Assembly: GCF_001543205.1 (NCBI RefSeq)
Contig: NZ_CP014162.1
Coordinates: forward strand, 62,001 to 126,000
From: Aerococcus urinaeequi
Lineage (GTDB): Bacteria > Bacillota > Bacilli > Lactobacillales > Aerococcaceae
DNA: 64,000 nucleotides
Direction: 5' to 3'
In this document: positions 35,149 to 43,840 of the stretch, one piece after another
How the letters are laid out: each line of letters opens with the position of its first letter
How positions within the stretch are numbered: position 1 is the stretch's first letter
The notes under the pieces: generated by a model
Told to the model about the DNA's origin: nothing
Database searches by the model: none
Seen by the model: the letters and a program-made list of their open reading frames with translations, nothing else
Translations under genes and position numbers: made by a program

Positions 35149-36042
35149 TTAAATTTTTAAGTATTTCAAGAAGCCAGCTAATAATTCTACGTCAAATGCT
35201 GGTTGAATTGCCTGAATTTGATTTAATATACTTTTACATGATTCTATTTTATCAGATAATGCCGTCAAGGCACCATTAGTACCCATTATTGACGGGTAAG
35301 TATTTTTATTTAGATCTGCATCTGAATGGTTCAATTTACCTCGCGCTTGATCCGTCCACATCACTTCTTGCAAGTCATTTTGGATTTGGTAAGCAATCCC
35401 ATATGTCCAAGCGAAGTCATCTAATAAGGCAACAACTTCACTCGAAGCCTCAGCGATTTGTCCCCCTGCAAAAATAGCATAGCGGATCAATTCACCAGTT
35501 TTGCGCTTATGGATGTTTTGCAGTGAATGCAAATTAATTTGCTTGCCTTCTGACTCAACATCCATGATTTGCCCGGCAATCATACCGGTAGAACCGGCTG
35601 CCTTTGACAATTCCGCAATTAATTTTAATTTTGTTTCTGTATTTTCGATTTTTGAGTCATCTGCAATTAAGGCAAATGCATCCGTTAGCAATGAGTCGCC
35701 AGCAAGAATAGCTGTCGCTTCATCAAAGGCTTTATGGTTAGTCGGTTTACCCCGGCGGTAATCATCATTGTCCATTGCTGGTAGGTCATCGTGAATTAAA
35801 GAATACGTATGGATATACTCTAAGGCAATAGCTGTATTTAACCCTGTTTCAATGTCAGCGTTCAGCGCTTTTAAAGTAGCCAACAATAACATTGGTCGAA
35901 TGCGTTTGCCACCTGTATTTAATGAATAAACCATTGATTCTTTCAATTGATCAGGCTGGGCGTGACCGAATTGGTCAACAGACTTCAGAATAGCTTCGTC
36001 TAAGGCTAGTAATTGGTTTTCCATAAAAAAAGTTGCATCCAT
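35149..36042 (-). CDS. ispA: Polyprenyl (farnesyl) diphosphate synthase with degenerate second Asp motif
   Basis: 297 residues. GGKRIRPML near 44-52 and the first Asp-rich motif HDDLPAMDND (85-94) are normal for short-chain IspA. The second motif, usually DDILD, reads NDLQE at 222-226, and the following loop is GKLNHSDADLNKNTYPS. The loss of the first Asp may alter Mg2+ binding or product. The usual product is farnesyl diphosphate, for undecaprenyl phosphate and quinones. The ATG overlaps the xseB stop by one base (TAATG). Confidence 0.88.
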   Translation of the reverse strand: MDATFFMENQLLALDEAILKSVDQFGHAQPDQLKESMVYSLNTGGKRIRPMLLLATLKALNADIETGLNTAIALEYIHTYSLIHDDLPAMDNDDYRRGKPTNHKAFDEATAILAGDSLLTDAFALIADDSKIENTETKLKLIAELSKAAGSTGMIAGQIMDVESEGKQINLHSLQNIHKRKTGELIRYAIFAGGQIAEASSEVVALLDDFAWTYGIAYQIQNDLQEVMWTDQARGKLNHSDADLNKNTYPSIMGTNGALTALSDKIESCKSILNQIQAIQPAFDVELLAGFLKYLKI

Positions 36043-36287
36043 TATTGGTCACCTTGACTCGTTGGTTCTTCAAATGCTTCTAATTGACCACTTTCTGTCA
36101 TCAATTTTGTCATTGTTTCTTCAGCGTTTTCTAAAGTTTGGCTGCAATATTTGCTTAGAATCATGCCGTCTTGAAAAGCGTCCATTGATTCTTCTAATTT
36201 GATATCGCCAGATTGTAATTGATTGACAATTGCTTCTAGTTTTTCTAACGCTTCTTCAAACGATAATTTTGAGGTATCGATAGCCAT
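36042..36287 (-). CDS. xseB: Exodeoxyribonuclease VII small subunit
   Basis: 81 residues. It has the family pattern LSFEEALEKLEAIVNQLQSG followed by LEESMDAFQDGMILSKYC. The small subunits bind the large subunit XseA and are needed for degradation of single-stranded DNA. It begins directly after the xseA stop and runs into ispA with a one-base overlap. Confidence 0.95.
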   Translation of the reverse strand: MAIDTSKLSFEEALEKLEAIVNQLQSGDIKLEESMDAFQDGMILSKYCSQTLENAEETMTKLMTESGQLEAFEEPTSQGDQ

Positions 36288-37649
36288 TTATGATTCTCCT
36301 TTTAATTTAGAAAATTGTTTCTTGTCTGTTCCAGTAATTTGCGCGGTAATACGGCCATCTGCTAATTGAATGGCTAGTGGATCACCAATATTCACTTTTG
36401 TAATGGAATCTACCGGTTCTTGTTTACTTGTCACATAAGCAAAACCTTTGCTCATCCTTTTTAGGGGTGATAAAAGATCCAGTTGTGACATCGCTTTTTG
36501 CAATTGATATTCCTTAGACCTTACCTGTTGGCTTTGGCTATTAATCAATTGGCGCTGCATGTATTGTAATTTTGTACGGTAATTGCCTAATGTAATTGCA
36601 GGAGAAGATTGGTTTAACCTTTGGTCTAAGTGCCGTACGGTAACTTTTTGAGATTTCAAGTGGCTTTCTTGCGACTGAACCAGTTGTGCCTGTAAGTTCT
36701 TTAATTTTAATTGGTGGCCTTCATATAACCGCAATGGTTGGCGGAATATATAAGCATTTTGATATTCAAGTAATCGCTGATTTAAATATTGTATACGATT
36801 AACTTGTGCTCGATATAATCGCGCTTGCAATTCTTGAATGCGAATCAACTCCTCTGACAATACCGGTGTAGCAATTTCTGCAGCAGCTGTTGGTGTGGCT
36901 GCTCTTTGATCGCTGGCAAAGTCAACGAGGGTTGTATCCGTTTCATGGCCGACTGATGAAATAATAGGAATGTCCATTTTGCGGACGGCACGAACGACCT
37001 TCTCCTCGTTGAAAGGCCACAAGTCTTCAATCGATCCACCACCACGGCCGATAATCACTGTATCATAGTCACCGTGTGCGGACACCCGTTCTAAATTCTT
37101 CACCAGTTCGTCGGCAGCGTGCTTGCCTTGGACTGCGGTTGGGTACAAGGTCAATTGCACGATCGGGTACCGACGCTTAACGGTTGTAATGATATCTCTA
37201 ATTACAGCACCTGATGGCGAAGTAATGACTGCGATATTTTTTGGAAATCTTGGAATCGGCTTCGGATCAAAATGAAAAAGGCCTTCTTCAGTTAACTGTT
37301 TCTTTAATTGCTCATAGCGTTGGTAAAGAGCACCCACACCATCTGGCTCAAGGTGGTCAATATACAACTGGTAACGCCCAGTCGCATTAAAAACACCGAT
37401 ACGACCGATTGCTAAGACTTTCATTCCGTCTTCTAAATCAAATTTCAGCTGGTTAAAAGCATTGGCAAACATGACCCCAGATAATACTGCATGATCATCC
37501 TTTAAGGAGAAATACTGATGTTTAGCGCGTTTTCTAAAATTTGATACTTCACCTGTTACGTAGACCTGATGTAAATAAGGGTCCTTTTCAAACTTGGTTG
37601 CAATATATTGCGTTAACTGGCTAACGGTTAAATAATTCTTATCAGACAA
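36288..37649 (-). CDS. xseA: Exodeoxyribonuclease VII large subunit
   Basis: 453 residues. The N-terminal OB fold starts YLTVSQLTQYIATKFEKDPY and the catalytic core contains ITSPSGAVIRDIITTVKRR, GRGGGSIEDLWPFNEE and VGHETDTTLVDFASD. A long coiled coil follows. The enzyme degrades single-stranded DNA to oligonucleotides. The start is a TTG that overlaps the folD stop by 8 bases, with GAGGAAG upstream; no ATG is near. Confidence 0.95.
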   Translation of the reverse strand: MSDKNYLTVSQLTQYIATKFEKDPYLHQVYVTGEVSNFRKRAKHQYFSLKDDHAVLSGVMFANAFNQLKFDLEDGMKVLAIGRIGVFNATGRYQLYIDHLEPDGVGALYQRYEQLKKQLTEEGLFHFDPKPIPRFPKNIAVITSPSGAVIRDIITTVKRRYPIVQLTLYPTAVQGKHAADELVKNLERVSAHGDYDTVIIGRGGGSIEDLWPFNEEKVVRAVRKMDIPIISSVGHETDTTLVDFASDQRAATPTAAAEIATPVLSEELIRIQELQARLYRAQVNRIQYLNQRLLEYQNAYIFRQPLRLYEGHQLKLKNLQAQLVQSQESHLKSQKVTVRHLDQRLNQSSPAITLGNYRTKLQYMQRQLINSQSQQVRSKEYQLQKAMSQLDLLSPLKRMSKGFAYVTSKQEPVDSITKVNIGDPLAIQLADGRITAQITGTDKKQFSKLKGES

Positions 37650-38493
37650 TACCTGTCACTTCCTCTAATCTATCAATCATCTGTTTAAATACCATTAATT
37701 TGGTGACTGGTCCAACACCGCCTGGCACCGGTGTAATGGCATGGGTTTTCTCAGCGACATTTTCAAAATCTACGTCACCAGTAACTTTACCATTTTCATC
37801 ATATGTAGTCCCGATATCAATTACAGTTGTACCTGGTGAAACCATATCTTCTGTTAAAAATTTCGGAATACCAACGGCAACACAAATAATATCAGCAGAC
37901 CGCGTTAATTCAGCCATATTTTCCGTTTGACTGTGGGCAACCGTTACCGTAGCCCCACGTTGTAACATCAAATCTGCTAGTGGTTTTCCAACGATTGTAG
38001 ACCGGCCAATCATCACAGCGTGTTTCCCTCGAAAAGTCGTATTTACTTCGTCCATCAAGGTGATAGCAGAAAGTGGTGTATTCGGTACCCGACTTTGATT
38101 ACCGGCTAATAGGTTTCCTAAATGTACTGGGTGAATGGCATCTAAATCTTTATCTGGATCAATCGCAATATTAATTTTTTGTACGTCAATTTGTTTTGGT
38201 AAAGGCATCTCAATCATGATACCTTGTACTGTTTCATCTTCATTATATTGTTGGATAACCGCCAACAATTCTTCTGTTGTTGTATTACTTGGGCAAGAAA
38301 TTAATTCGTTTGCCACGCCGATTTTGTCAGCAAATCTAGTTTTAGTTCGTGCATATGATGCACTCGCTTCATCATCACCACAAAGAATAATGACTATTTT
38401 AGGGTGAATGCCTTTATCTTTTAATTCACTTACTCTTTGTTTCAATAACTCAGTTTGAACTTTAACATATTCTTTGGAACGAATTTCTATCAT
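37642..38493 (-). CDS. folD: Bifunctional methylenetetrahydrofolate dehydrogenase/cyclohydrolase
   Basis: 283 residues from the ATG at 38493, with AAGGTGGG upstream; the longer frame to 38547 has no site. The catalytic Lys is in SYARTKTRFADKIG, the NADP fold is GRSTIVGKPLADLML, and the C-terminus has PVPGGVGPVTKLM. It interconverts 5,10-methylene-, methenyl- and 10-formyl-tetrahydrofolate in the cytoplasm. It is the first gene of the leftward unit folD-xseA-xseB-ispA-tlyA-recN-miaA-hflX, placed after the nusB terminator. Confidence 0.93.
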   Translation of the reverse strand: MIEIRSKEYVKVQTELLKQRVSELKDKGIHPKIVIILCGDDEASASYARTKTRFADKIGVANELISCPSNTTTEELLAVIQQYNEDETVQGIMIEMPLPKQIDVQKINIAIDPDKDLDAIHPVHLGNLLAGNQSRVPNTPLSAITLMDEVNTTFRGKHAVMIGRSTIVGKPLADLMLQRGATVTVAHSQTENMAELTRSADIICVAVGIPKFLTEDMVSPGTTVIDIGTTYDENGKVTGDVDFENVAEKTHAITPVPGGVGPVTKLMVFKQMIDRLEEVTGIV

Positions 38494-38597
38494 AATTGCC
38501 CACCTTATCCATAATGTAATGTAACAAGTATATCGAAAGTTGAGCAATATTAACAGTATTGTAGTGGGAATATAATCAAATTATACCTATATACATT

Positions 38598-38624
38598 TAA
38601 AAAAACCGGGACTCAGGTCCCGGT
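38598..38624 (-). terminator. Terminator after nusB
   Basis: ACCGGGA and TCCCGGT pair around CCTGAG. On the minus strand seven T follow. It separates the efp-asp23-nusB unit from folD. Confidence 0.88.
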
Positions 38625-38654
38625 CTCTTGCACACAAAACGATTATTCAGCTGA

Positions 38655-39296
38655 CTATTCACTGTCTAAGTCTGTTTCGCCCTCTTCAATAGTATCAATA
38701 TCAACAGTTTCTACTGGTTTAACATCGCCATTCGCGTTGGCTTTTAATTCAGCTAGGACGTTTGATAAGATCCCGTTAATAAATTTACGTGCACGGTCGT
38801 CCGAATATAATTTAGCTAATTCAATTGCTTCATTAACCGCTACTACGCGGGGAACCGTTTCTTCATCGGTAAATAGTAATTCGAACACAGCTACTCGTAG
38901 AATTTGTAGATTCACTAATTCTAGTCGTTGCACTGACCAATTACCATGGATATGGTTATCGATCATTTGGTCAATCTCAAAGCGATTTGCTTTAACACCT
39001 TCTACTAATGTACGTAAATAAGCGGGAACAGTCACATCTTCAGTAACATCCGGTAATTTATCAAAATGATTTTTAGCTGAAAAATTCTCAATACTATCTT
39101 TCAACTTGATTGCATGATTTTCATACTCAATAAATTCTTCTTCAGTTAATTCCTCAAAATTCACCTTTTGACCCAATTTCTTGTGGTTTTGTAGGATATG
39201 ATTGAAGGCACTTTCCAAAGAAAGTTGTGGATTGAACTCTTGTTCATAAGATATTAATACAGCGAGTTCTCTAATTTGTGATAACCCTAATTTCAT
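38655..39296 (-). CDS. nusB: Transcription antitermination factor NusB, long form
   Basis: 213 residues, against about 140-150 for typical NusB. The C-terminal core is conserved: NWSVQRLELVNLQILRVAVF, then VAVNEAIELAKLYSDDRARK and FINGILSNVLAEL. The extra length comes from an insert near residues 30-70 and an acidic C-terminal tail of about 30 residues. NusB with NusE binds boxA RNA to promote rRNA antitermination. It follows the Asp23-like gene by 21 bases. Confidence 0.9.
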   Translation of the reverse strand: MKLGLSQIRELAVLISYEQEFNPQLSLESAFNHILQNHKKLGQKVNFEELTEEEFIEYENHAIKLKDSIENFSAKNHFDKLPDVTEDVTVPAYLRTLVEGVKANRFEIDQMIDNHIHGNWSVQRLELVNLQILRVAVFELLFTDEETVPRVVAVNEAIELAKLYSDDRARKFINGILSNVLAELKANANGDVKPVETVDIDTIEEGETDLDSE

Positions 39297-39317
39297 ACTT
39301 GTTCCCCTTAATACGAT

Positions 39318-39692
39318 TTATTTACTTGCTTTTTCCATATACAAGTTTGTTACATGTACGTTTACAACATCAATCGTAATATCTGTCATGTACTTCACTT
39401 GGTCAATTACCTGTGATTGAATATTTTGTGCAACTGCAATTACAGCAGTCCCAAAATATAATTCTACAGACATATCTAATACCATTTCATTTCGATTATT
39501 TTGATAAAGAATTACTCCGGCATCGCGTTGGAAAACATCTTGAATTGTCTTGTTAGCACGTTTAATTGCTCGAACACCTTTGCTTTGCAAGGCCGTCGCT
39601 GCAGCAATATTTTCGATTACTTGAGGAGCAATTTCAATTGCACCGGTAGCTTGCACTTGATTATGCTTGTATGCTTCAATTTTATCAGCCAT
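39318..39692 (-). CDS. Asp23/Gls24 family protein (YqhY-like)
   Basis: 124 residues with the domain pattern TGAIEIAPQVIENIAAATAL and VELYFGTAVIAVAQNIQSQV, then VNVHVTNLYME. Asp23/Gls24 proteins are envelope-stress or membrane-associated scaffold proteins. The YqhY branch sits beside nusB and is tied to acetyl-CoA carboxylase control in Bacillus subtilis. accB and accC, its neighbours there, are absent here. Confidence 0.88.
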   Translation of the reverse strand: MADKIEAYKHNQVQATGAIEIAPQVIENIAAATALQSKGVRAIKRANKTIQDVFQRDAGVILYQNNRNEMVLDMSVELYFGTAVIAVAQNIQSQVIDQVKYMTDITIDVVNVHVTNLYMEKASK

Positions 39693-39715
39693 TGTCGTTC
39701 ACTCCTTATCTCAAA

Positions 39716-40276
39716 TTACGCGCGTGAAATGTACTCTCCACCGTTAGAAGTATTGATTACTAATTTGTCACCAGCGTTAACAAAGAATGGTACGTTAACA
39801 ACTACACCTGTTTCCATAGTAGCAGGTTTAGAACCACCTGAAGCAGTATCACCTTTGATACCAGGTTCTGTTTCTTTAACAACTAATTCAACTGTCTTAG
39901 GTAATTCAACACCTAATACCTCAGCACCAAAAGTGATGATTTTAACTTCCATGTTTTCTAACATGAATTTTAATTCGTCTTGGATTTGGTTAGCAGGAAT
40001 TTCAGTTTGTTCGTAAGTTTCGTTATCCATGAATACGTGAGTATCGCCATCAGCGTATAAGTATTGCATGTCACGGTTTTCGATATGAGCAGTTTCTACT
40101 TTTTCACCTGCACGCCAAGTCTTATCTAACAATGCACCTGTACGTAAGTTTTTTAATTTTGAACGCACGAAAGCAGACCCTTTACCTGGTTTAACATGTT
40201 GAAACTCAACAACACGGAATAAGTTACCATTATCTTGAATAGTTAAGCCTGTTTTAAAATCGTTTGTTGTAATCAT
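39716..40276 (-). CDS. efp: Translation elongation factor P
   Basis: 186 residues, the standard length. The N-terminal KOW-like domain begins [13 protein letters not shown] and contains [15 protein letters not shown], with Lys in the usual loop for modification. The C-terminal OB domain has [23 protein letters not shown] relieves ribosome stalling at polyproline. Its gene heads the efp-asp23-nusB unit, after the pepP terminator. Confidence 0.96.
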   Translation of the reverse strand: MITTNDFKTGLTIQDNGNLFRVVEFQHVKPGKGSAFVRSKLKNLRTGALLDKTWRAGEKVETAHIENRDMQYLYADGDTHVFMDNETYEQTEIPANQIQDELKFMLENMEVKIITFGAEVLGVELPKTVELVVKETEPGIKGDTASGGSKPATMETGVVVNVPFFVNAGDKLVINTSNGGEYISRA

Positions 40277-40319
40277 ATTTACATCTCCTAAAAAAATTTA
40301 ATCATACCAGAATTATAAC

Positions 40320-40358
40320 ACATTAAAATGCATCCTGGCTCAAAAAGACGGATGCATT
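40320..40358 (-). terminator. Terminator of pepP
   Basis: AATGCATCC (from 40328) and GGATGCATT (to 40358) form a stem around TGGCTCAAAAAGAC. On the minus strand it is followed by TTTAATG. Confidence 0.7.
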
Positions 40359-40375
40359 CAATCATCTACGTAAAA

Positions 40376-41464
40376 TTACACGATAATCAAGTGACGTGGA
40401 GAATGTGTAAGGACTTTATTCCCATCTTCTGTCAAAATGATATCATCTTCAATACGAACCCCACCAATACCCTCTAAGTAGATGCCTGGCTCATTTGTAA
40501 TAACAGTGTACTCTTTTAGTGGTTGTTTATTATGTATACTTGCATTTGGTGACTCATGAATATCTAAACCAATAGAATGTCCAAGTGAGTGTCCGAAGTC
40601 ATCCCCATAACCATGGCTAGCGATAAAATCACGTGCAATAGCATCCATTTCTTCACCAGTCATGCCAGCTTTCGCTTGCTCATTCACCAGCTGGTTTGCT
40701 TGGAAAACAACATCATAGATTTCTTTCATCTTACTTGATGGTTCTCCAACAGCGATAGTCCTTGTGATGTCAGAAACATACCCCTTATAGTAGCAACCAT
40801 AGTCCATAGTCACGATATCGCCTGCTTCAATCACTTTATCAGAGGCCACGCCATGTGGCATTGCAGAACGATAACCTGATGCAACAATTGTTTCAAAAGA
40901 AACACCACTTGCCCCTTGGCTTCTCATAAAGAAATCTAATTCATTTGCAACTTGGATTTCAGTCATACCGACTTGAATAAAGCCTAAGATATGCTCGAAA
41001 GCTGCATCTGCAATTTCACATGCTCGTTGAATTGTCGTAATTTCTTCTTGGTCTTTGGTTTGACGTAAGGCTTCAATCATTCCAGATGCTGGGATTAAGC
41101 GAGCAGAAACGATATCTTCTAACTCATCAAATTTAGCAACCGTCATATATTCTTCTTCATAACCAAGTTGACCTAGATTTTCGTTAACCACTACGGATTG
41201 AACGAATCGCAATGGACTAGTATGCGCTGCAGATCCGCCAGCAATGATAATTTCATAGCCAGCACACTGTGCTTTCGCTTGTTCCCGATATCTAAAATCT
41301 GTGATGAAGTACGCATTATTTGCTGTAATTAATGCTGTACCACTTGTGCCAGTAAAACCAGAAATATATCTTAAATTAAATGGGTCAGTGACATAGTATG
41401 CATTAATACCTTCAGCTGCCATGCTTTCTTGCAAAGCACTTATTCTCTTTTTCAAACTTTTCAC
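40376..41464 (-). CDS. pepP: M24 family aminopeptidase (Xaa-Pro peptidase)
   Basis: 362 residues. An N-terminal creatinase-like domain is followed by the pita-bread fold. Metal ligands are the two Asp of TMDYGCYYKGYVSDITRT, the His of GHSLGHSIGLDIHE, and the Glu pair in TNEPGIYLEGIGGVRIED. It removes N-terminal residues before proline in the cytoplasm. In Firmicutes this gene (yqhT) commonly precedes efp, as here. AGGTG precedes the ATG. Confidence 0.92.
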   Translation of the reverse strand: MKSLKKRISALQESMAAEGINAYYVTDPFNLRYISGFTGTSGTALITANNAYFITDFRYREQAKAQCAGYEIIIAGGSAAHTSPLRFVQSVVVNENLGQLGYEEEYMTVAKFDELEDIVSARLIPASGMIEALRQTKDQEEITTIQRACEIADAAFEHILGFIQVGMTEIQVANELDFFMRSQGASGVSFETIVASGYRSAMPHGVASDKVIEAGDIVTMDYGCYYKGYVSDITRTIAVGEPSSKMKEIYDVVFQANQLVNEQAKAGMTGEEMDAIARDFIASHGYGDDFGHSLGHSIGLDIHESPNASIHNKQPLKEYTVITNEPGIYLEGIGGVRIEDDIILTEDGNKVLTHSPRHLIIV

Positions 41465-41613
41465 CTCATATTGACTAATCTATCTCTCTAAATAGAGTCA
41501 CTTTTTATAGCCCAATTAGTATAGCATATATCAGTCTTCAATGAAACTTAGCTTTATCCATAGTGCTCTTTATCAACATTCTTGCTCACTTTTTACCCAT
41601 TACCCACAGCTAC

Positions 41614-42237
41614 TTACTCCCGAGTTCTTTGATCATAAGGGACATTATTATATTTATATTGCCGTCCGTTTTCTACAATGAATACAGTCGTGCTAAAGAC
41701 CCTATTTTTTAATTCAACTGACACATGTCCCTGGTTAAAGGTCATAGTCCAATTGCCATCTGTCCATGGTATTGACGATTGAGTGGCAGCCGCTACTTCT
41801 TTTACTTGATCTGAAGTTGCTGAATTAACAGCTGCTTCGTTATTTTCTATATCCTCTTGATTGCTCGATCCAGCGGTAGCATCTGGCTGAATCTCTGAAA
41901 CACTAGCTTGATCAGGATTATTTATGATTACACTGCTTTCATCCGGCAAAGTTTTTACATCACTTTCTTCTTTAGAATGGGAAGTATCCAATTCTTTACT
42001 ATCTGACAGCTCTGGCGGCTGATCCTTTGAACTTATTTGGCTAGTCACTACTTTCTCCTTCTCAGCGATCACTTTCTCCACCGCCAGGCGAGACATGATT
42101 TGTGCTTGATAGGATATGTTAATTTCTTCATTCATTTTAACTTGGCTACTGTACATATTTAAGTTAACTAAATAGATGAAGGTTAGGATCGACATATACA
42201 TTAATGCTGTAAATAAGACAAACCCACTTTTCTTCAT
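41614..42237 (-). CDS. comGG: Competence pseudopilin-like protein ComGG
   Basis: 207 residues, longer than typical ComGG. The N-terminal KKSGFVLFTALMYMSILTFI is a prepilin-type leader and span without the Glu5, as usual for ComGG. The added length is a Ser/Asp/Glu-rich stretch at about residues 60-150. The C-terminus (WTMTFNQGHVSVELKN) resembles the family. It is the last gene of the leftward comG operon and belongs to the DNA-uptake pseudopilus. Confidence 0.8.
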   Translation of the reverse strand: MKKSGFVLFTALMYMSILTFIYLVNLNMYSSQVKMNEEINISYQAQIMSRLAVEKVIAEKEKVVTSQISSKDQPPELSDSKELDTSHSKEESDVKTLPDESSVIINNPDQASVSEIQPDATAGSSNQEDIENNEAAVNSATSDQVKEVAAATQSSIPWTDGNWTMTFNQGHVSVELKNRVFSTTVFIVENGRQYKYNNVPYDQRTRE

Positions 42238-42239
42238 TA

Positions 42240-42770
42240 TTATTTACCCTTCTTTACTAAAGGTAAAAGGATTTTGTAATCCTTACCATCAAATAGCCTC
42301 ACTTTAAACAGGAAGTTCCCATTATCTAATTCTTGGATCGTGAGACCTGTAGCGTTTGGAATTTGTGGCTCGTATCCTCCGTTTAAAGAATATCTAATCC
42401 AGGAGTTCCCATTGCTATCTTTATAATACCGGTAAATACCGACCTTATTATTTTCTTTGAGAGAAAGGGTATCTGCAGTATATCTAACTAGTTCCGTTTG
42501 TGTATGATCTGTCAAAAATTGGTTGGAGAAGATATCAAAGTCATCGTAGGCCATTACTTCATATCTGTTATATATATTCATCTCTGTTCCCATCACAGCC
42601 AAAAAGGTAATTTGAATTAGGGCATAGAAAAATAGTCCGTAAATCATTTCCAATAAGGTAAATCCTGATCTTATATAAATCATATTTGACATAGTTAGAT
42701 TTAACTTAGTCAGCTTTAACTTTCGCCTATTTAATTTATTCTTGAATCTTAAATTCTGTGAAATGACCAC
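42240..42770 (-). CDS. comGF: Competence pseudopilin ComGF
   Basis: 176 residues as drawn from a GTG at 42770. The prepilin motif SGFTLLEMIYGLFFYALIQI starts near residue 35, so the leader is long; a shorter start at the ATG near 42692 (MSNMIYIRSG) is possible. Neither has a strong ribosome site. The globular part includes the conserved ComGF end (FLFKVRLFDGKDYKIL). It overlaps comGE by 35 bases in the longer form and is followed after 2 bases by comGG. Confidence 0.8.
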   Translation of the reverse strand: MVISQNLRFKNKLNRRKLKLTKLNLTMSNMIYIRSGFTLLEMIYGLFFYALIQITFLAVMGTEMNIYNRYEVMAYDDFDIFSNQFLTDHTQTELVRYTADTLSLKENNKVGIYRYYKDSNGNSWIRYSLNGGYEPQIPNATGLTIQELDNGNFLFKVRLFDGKDYKILLPLVKKGK

Positions 42771-43056
42771 CCCGTTGATCCTCCAATTTACCTTTTTCCA
42801 GATTGATTTCTATCCCTTCATGTATGCTTGCCCCAAATTGAACAGCATTTAATTGATGAAACTGTTCACGACTTTGACCTAAGGCCCTTTCACTTCGCCT
42901 TAGGTTTTCAAGTTGCATCTGCTGGTTTATGACAAGGAGGTAGACCATAGCCCCTATTAAAGACAGTCCAATAATAGATTCGATGAACATAAACCCTTGT
43001 TTCCCCTTTTTACTATTGGAATTATGGATCAATTGGCTTTTGTTCTTCAATAACAT
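42736..43056 (-). CDS. comGE: Competence pseudopilin ComGE
   Basis: 106 residues from the ATG at 43056, with GGAGG five bases upstream; the longer frame to 43089 contains that site. The leader KKGKQGFMFIESIIGLSLIG has the pilin Glu5. The gene overlaps the end of comGD by 35 bases. It is a minor pseudopilin. Confidence 0.8.
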   Translation of the reverse strand: MLLKNKSQLIHNSNSKKGKQGFMFIESIIGLSLIGAMVYLLVINQQMQLENLRRSERALGQSREQFHQLNAVQFGASIHEGIEINLEKGKLEDQRGGHFTEFKIQE

Positions 43057-43471
43057 AACGCCCTCCAGAAAATTGATAAACAATTGCATAATCCTTCGTT
43101 GGTGTTCTTAAGGTTATCGTTTGTGGCCCAACAGTTCCTGACGTAGAAAATTCAAATCTTTTATAATGGACAAACTTAGATTCTTTTGGAAACACAAACG
43201 TCGTATCTACTGGTGAAGGTCGTAATAGATCAGCTCGAAATTCCACTGTATTACCTGAAAAAGTCACAAAATGAATACCTTTCCTAACTATTGTCATTTT
43301 ATGCACGTATTCAAAGTGTTGCATGACATTACGCATCATTACTTTTGATTCATAGCGGATAATAGCGTCTTTTGCATATGGGACCGCAAGTATTAATGAT
43401 AATGACAGCGCAAATAAAACAAGTATCATTTCCAGAAGAGTAAATCCTGACTTCTTTTTATGTTTTTTCAT
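43022..43471 (-). CDS. comGD: Competence pseudopilin ComGD
   Basis: 149 residues from the ATG at 43471, with GAGGAG nine bases upstream; the TTG one codon earlier is less likely. KKSGFTLLEMILVLFALSLS is a classical prepilin signature. The rest forms a typical ComGD globular head. It lies between comGC and comGE. Confidence 0.85.
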   Translation of the reverse strand: MKKHKKKSGFTLLEMILVLFALSLSLILAVPYAKDAIIRYESKVMMRNVMQHFEYVHKMTIVRKGIHFVTFSGNTVEFRADLLRPSPVDTTFVFPKESKFVHYKRFEFSTSGTVGPQTITLRTPTKDYAIVYQFSGGRYVIEEQKPIDP

Positions 43472-43510
43472 CAAAATCTACTCCTCTTAAAATGGTGATG
43501 TTAATAATTC

Positions 43511-43828
43511 CTAAGGGGTAACAGTTCCAGCTGGAATAGCATTATATTTTTCTAATTGATCAGTGGTGATGTAGCCTTCGTTTGCTAGTACTTCCGCCGT
43601 GACACTTGCTTCATCATGTTCTAGTAAATATAATTCCATCTGCGTTTCAACAGTTTCGACTAAAGCAGCGTTAGTTTTAGTTTCTACATTTTTTGTTTGC
43701 TTGGACATGTTTGGTATAATTAGCAATAACAAGGCTGCCACAATAAATAAGACGAGAACCATTTCTATAAGCGTAAACCCTTCTTTTCTACGACCCTTTT
43801 GAATGAATTTAACCAATACTTTTTTCAT
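43511..43828 (-). CDS. comGC: Major competence pseudopilin ComGC
   Basis: 105 residues. The prepilin site KEGFTLIEMVLVLFIVAALL follows a basic leader of 17 residues. After the span come LIIPNMSKQTKNVETKTNAA and VETQMELYLLEHDEASV, the ComGC pattern. It forms the competence pseudopilus shaft after processing by prepilin peptidase (not in this window). GGAGG precedes the ATG; the gap to comGB is 12 bases. Confidence 0.92.
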   Translation of the reverse strand: MKKVLVKFIQKGRRKEGFTLIEMVLVLFIVAALLLLIIPNMSKQTKNVETKTNAALVETVETQMELYLLEHDEASVTAEVLANEGYITTDQLEKYNAIPAGTVTP

Positions 43829-43840
43829 GATAATTCCTCC

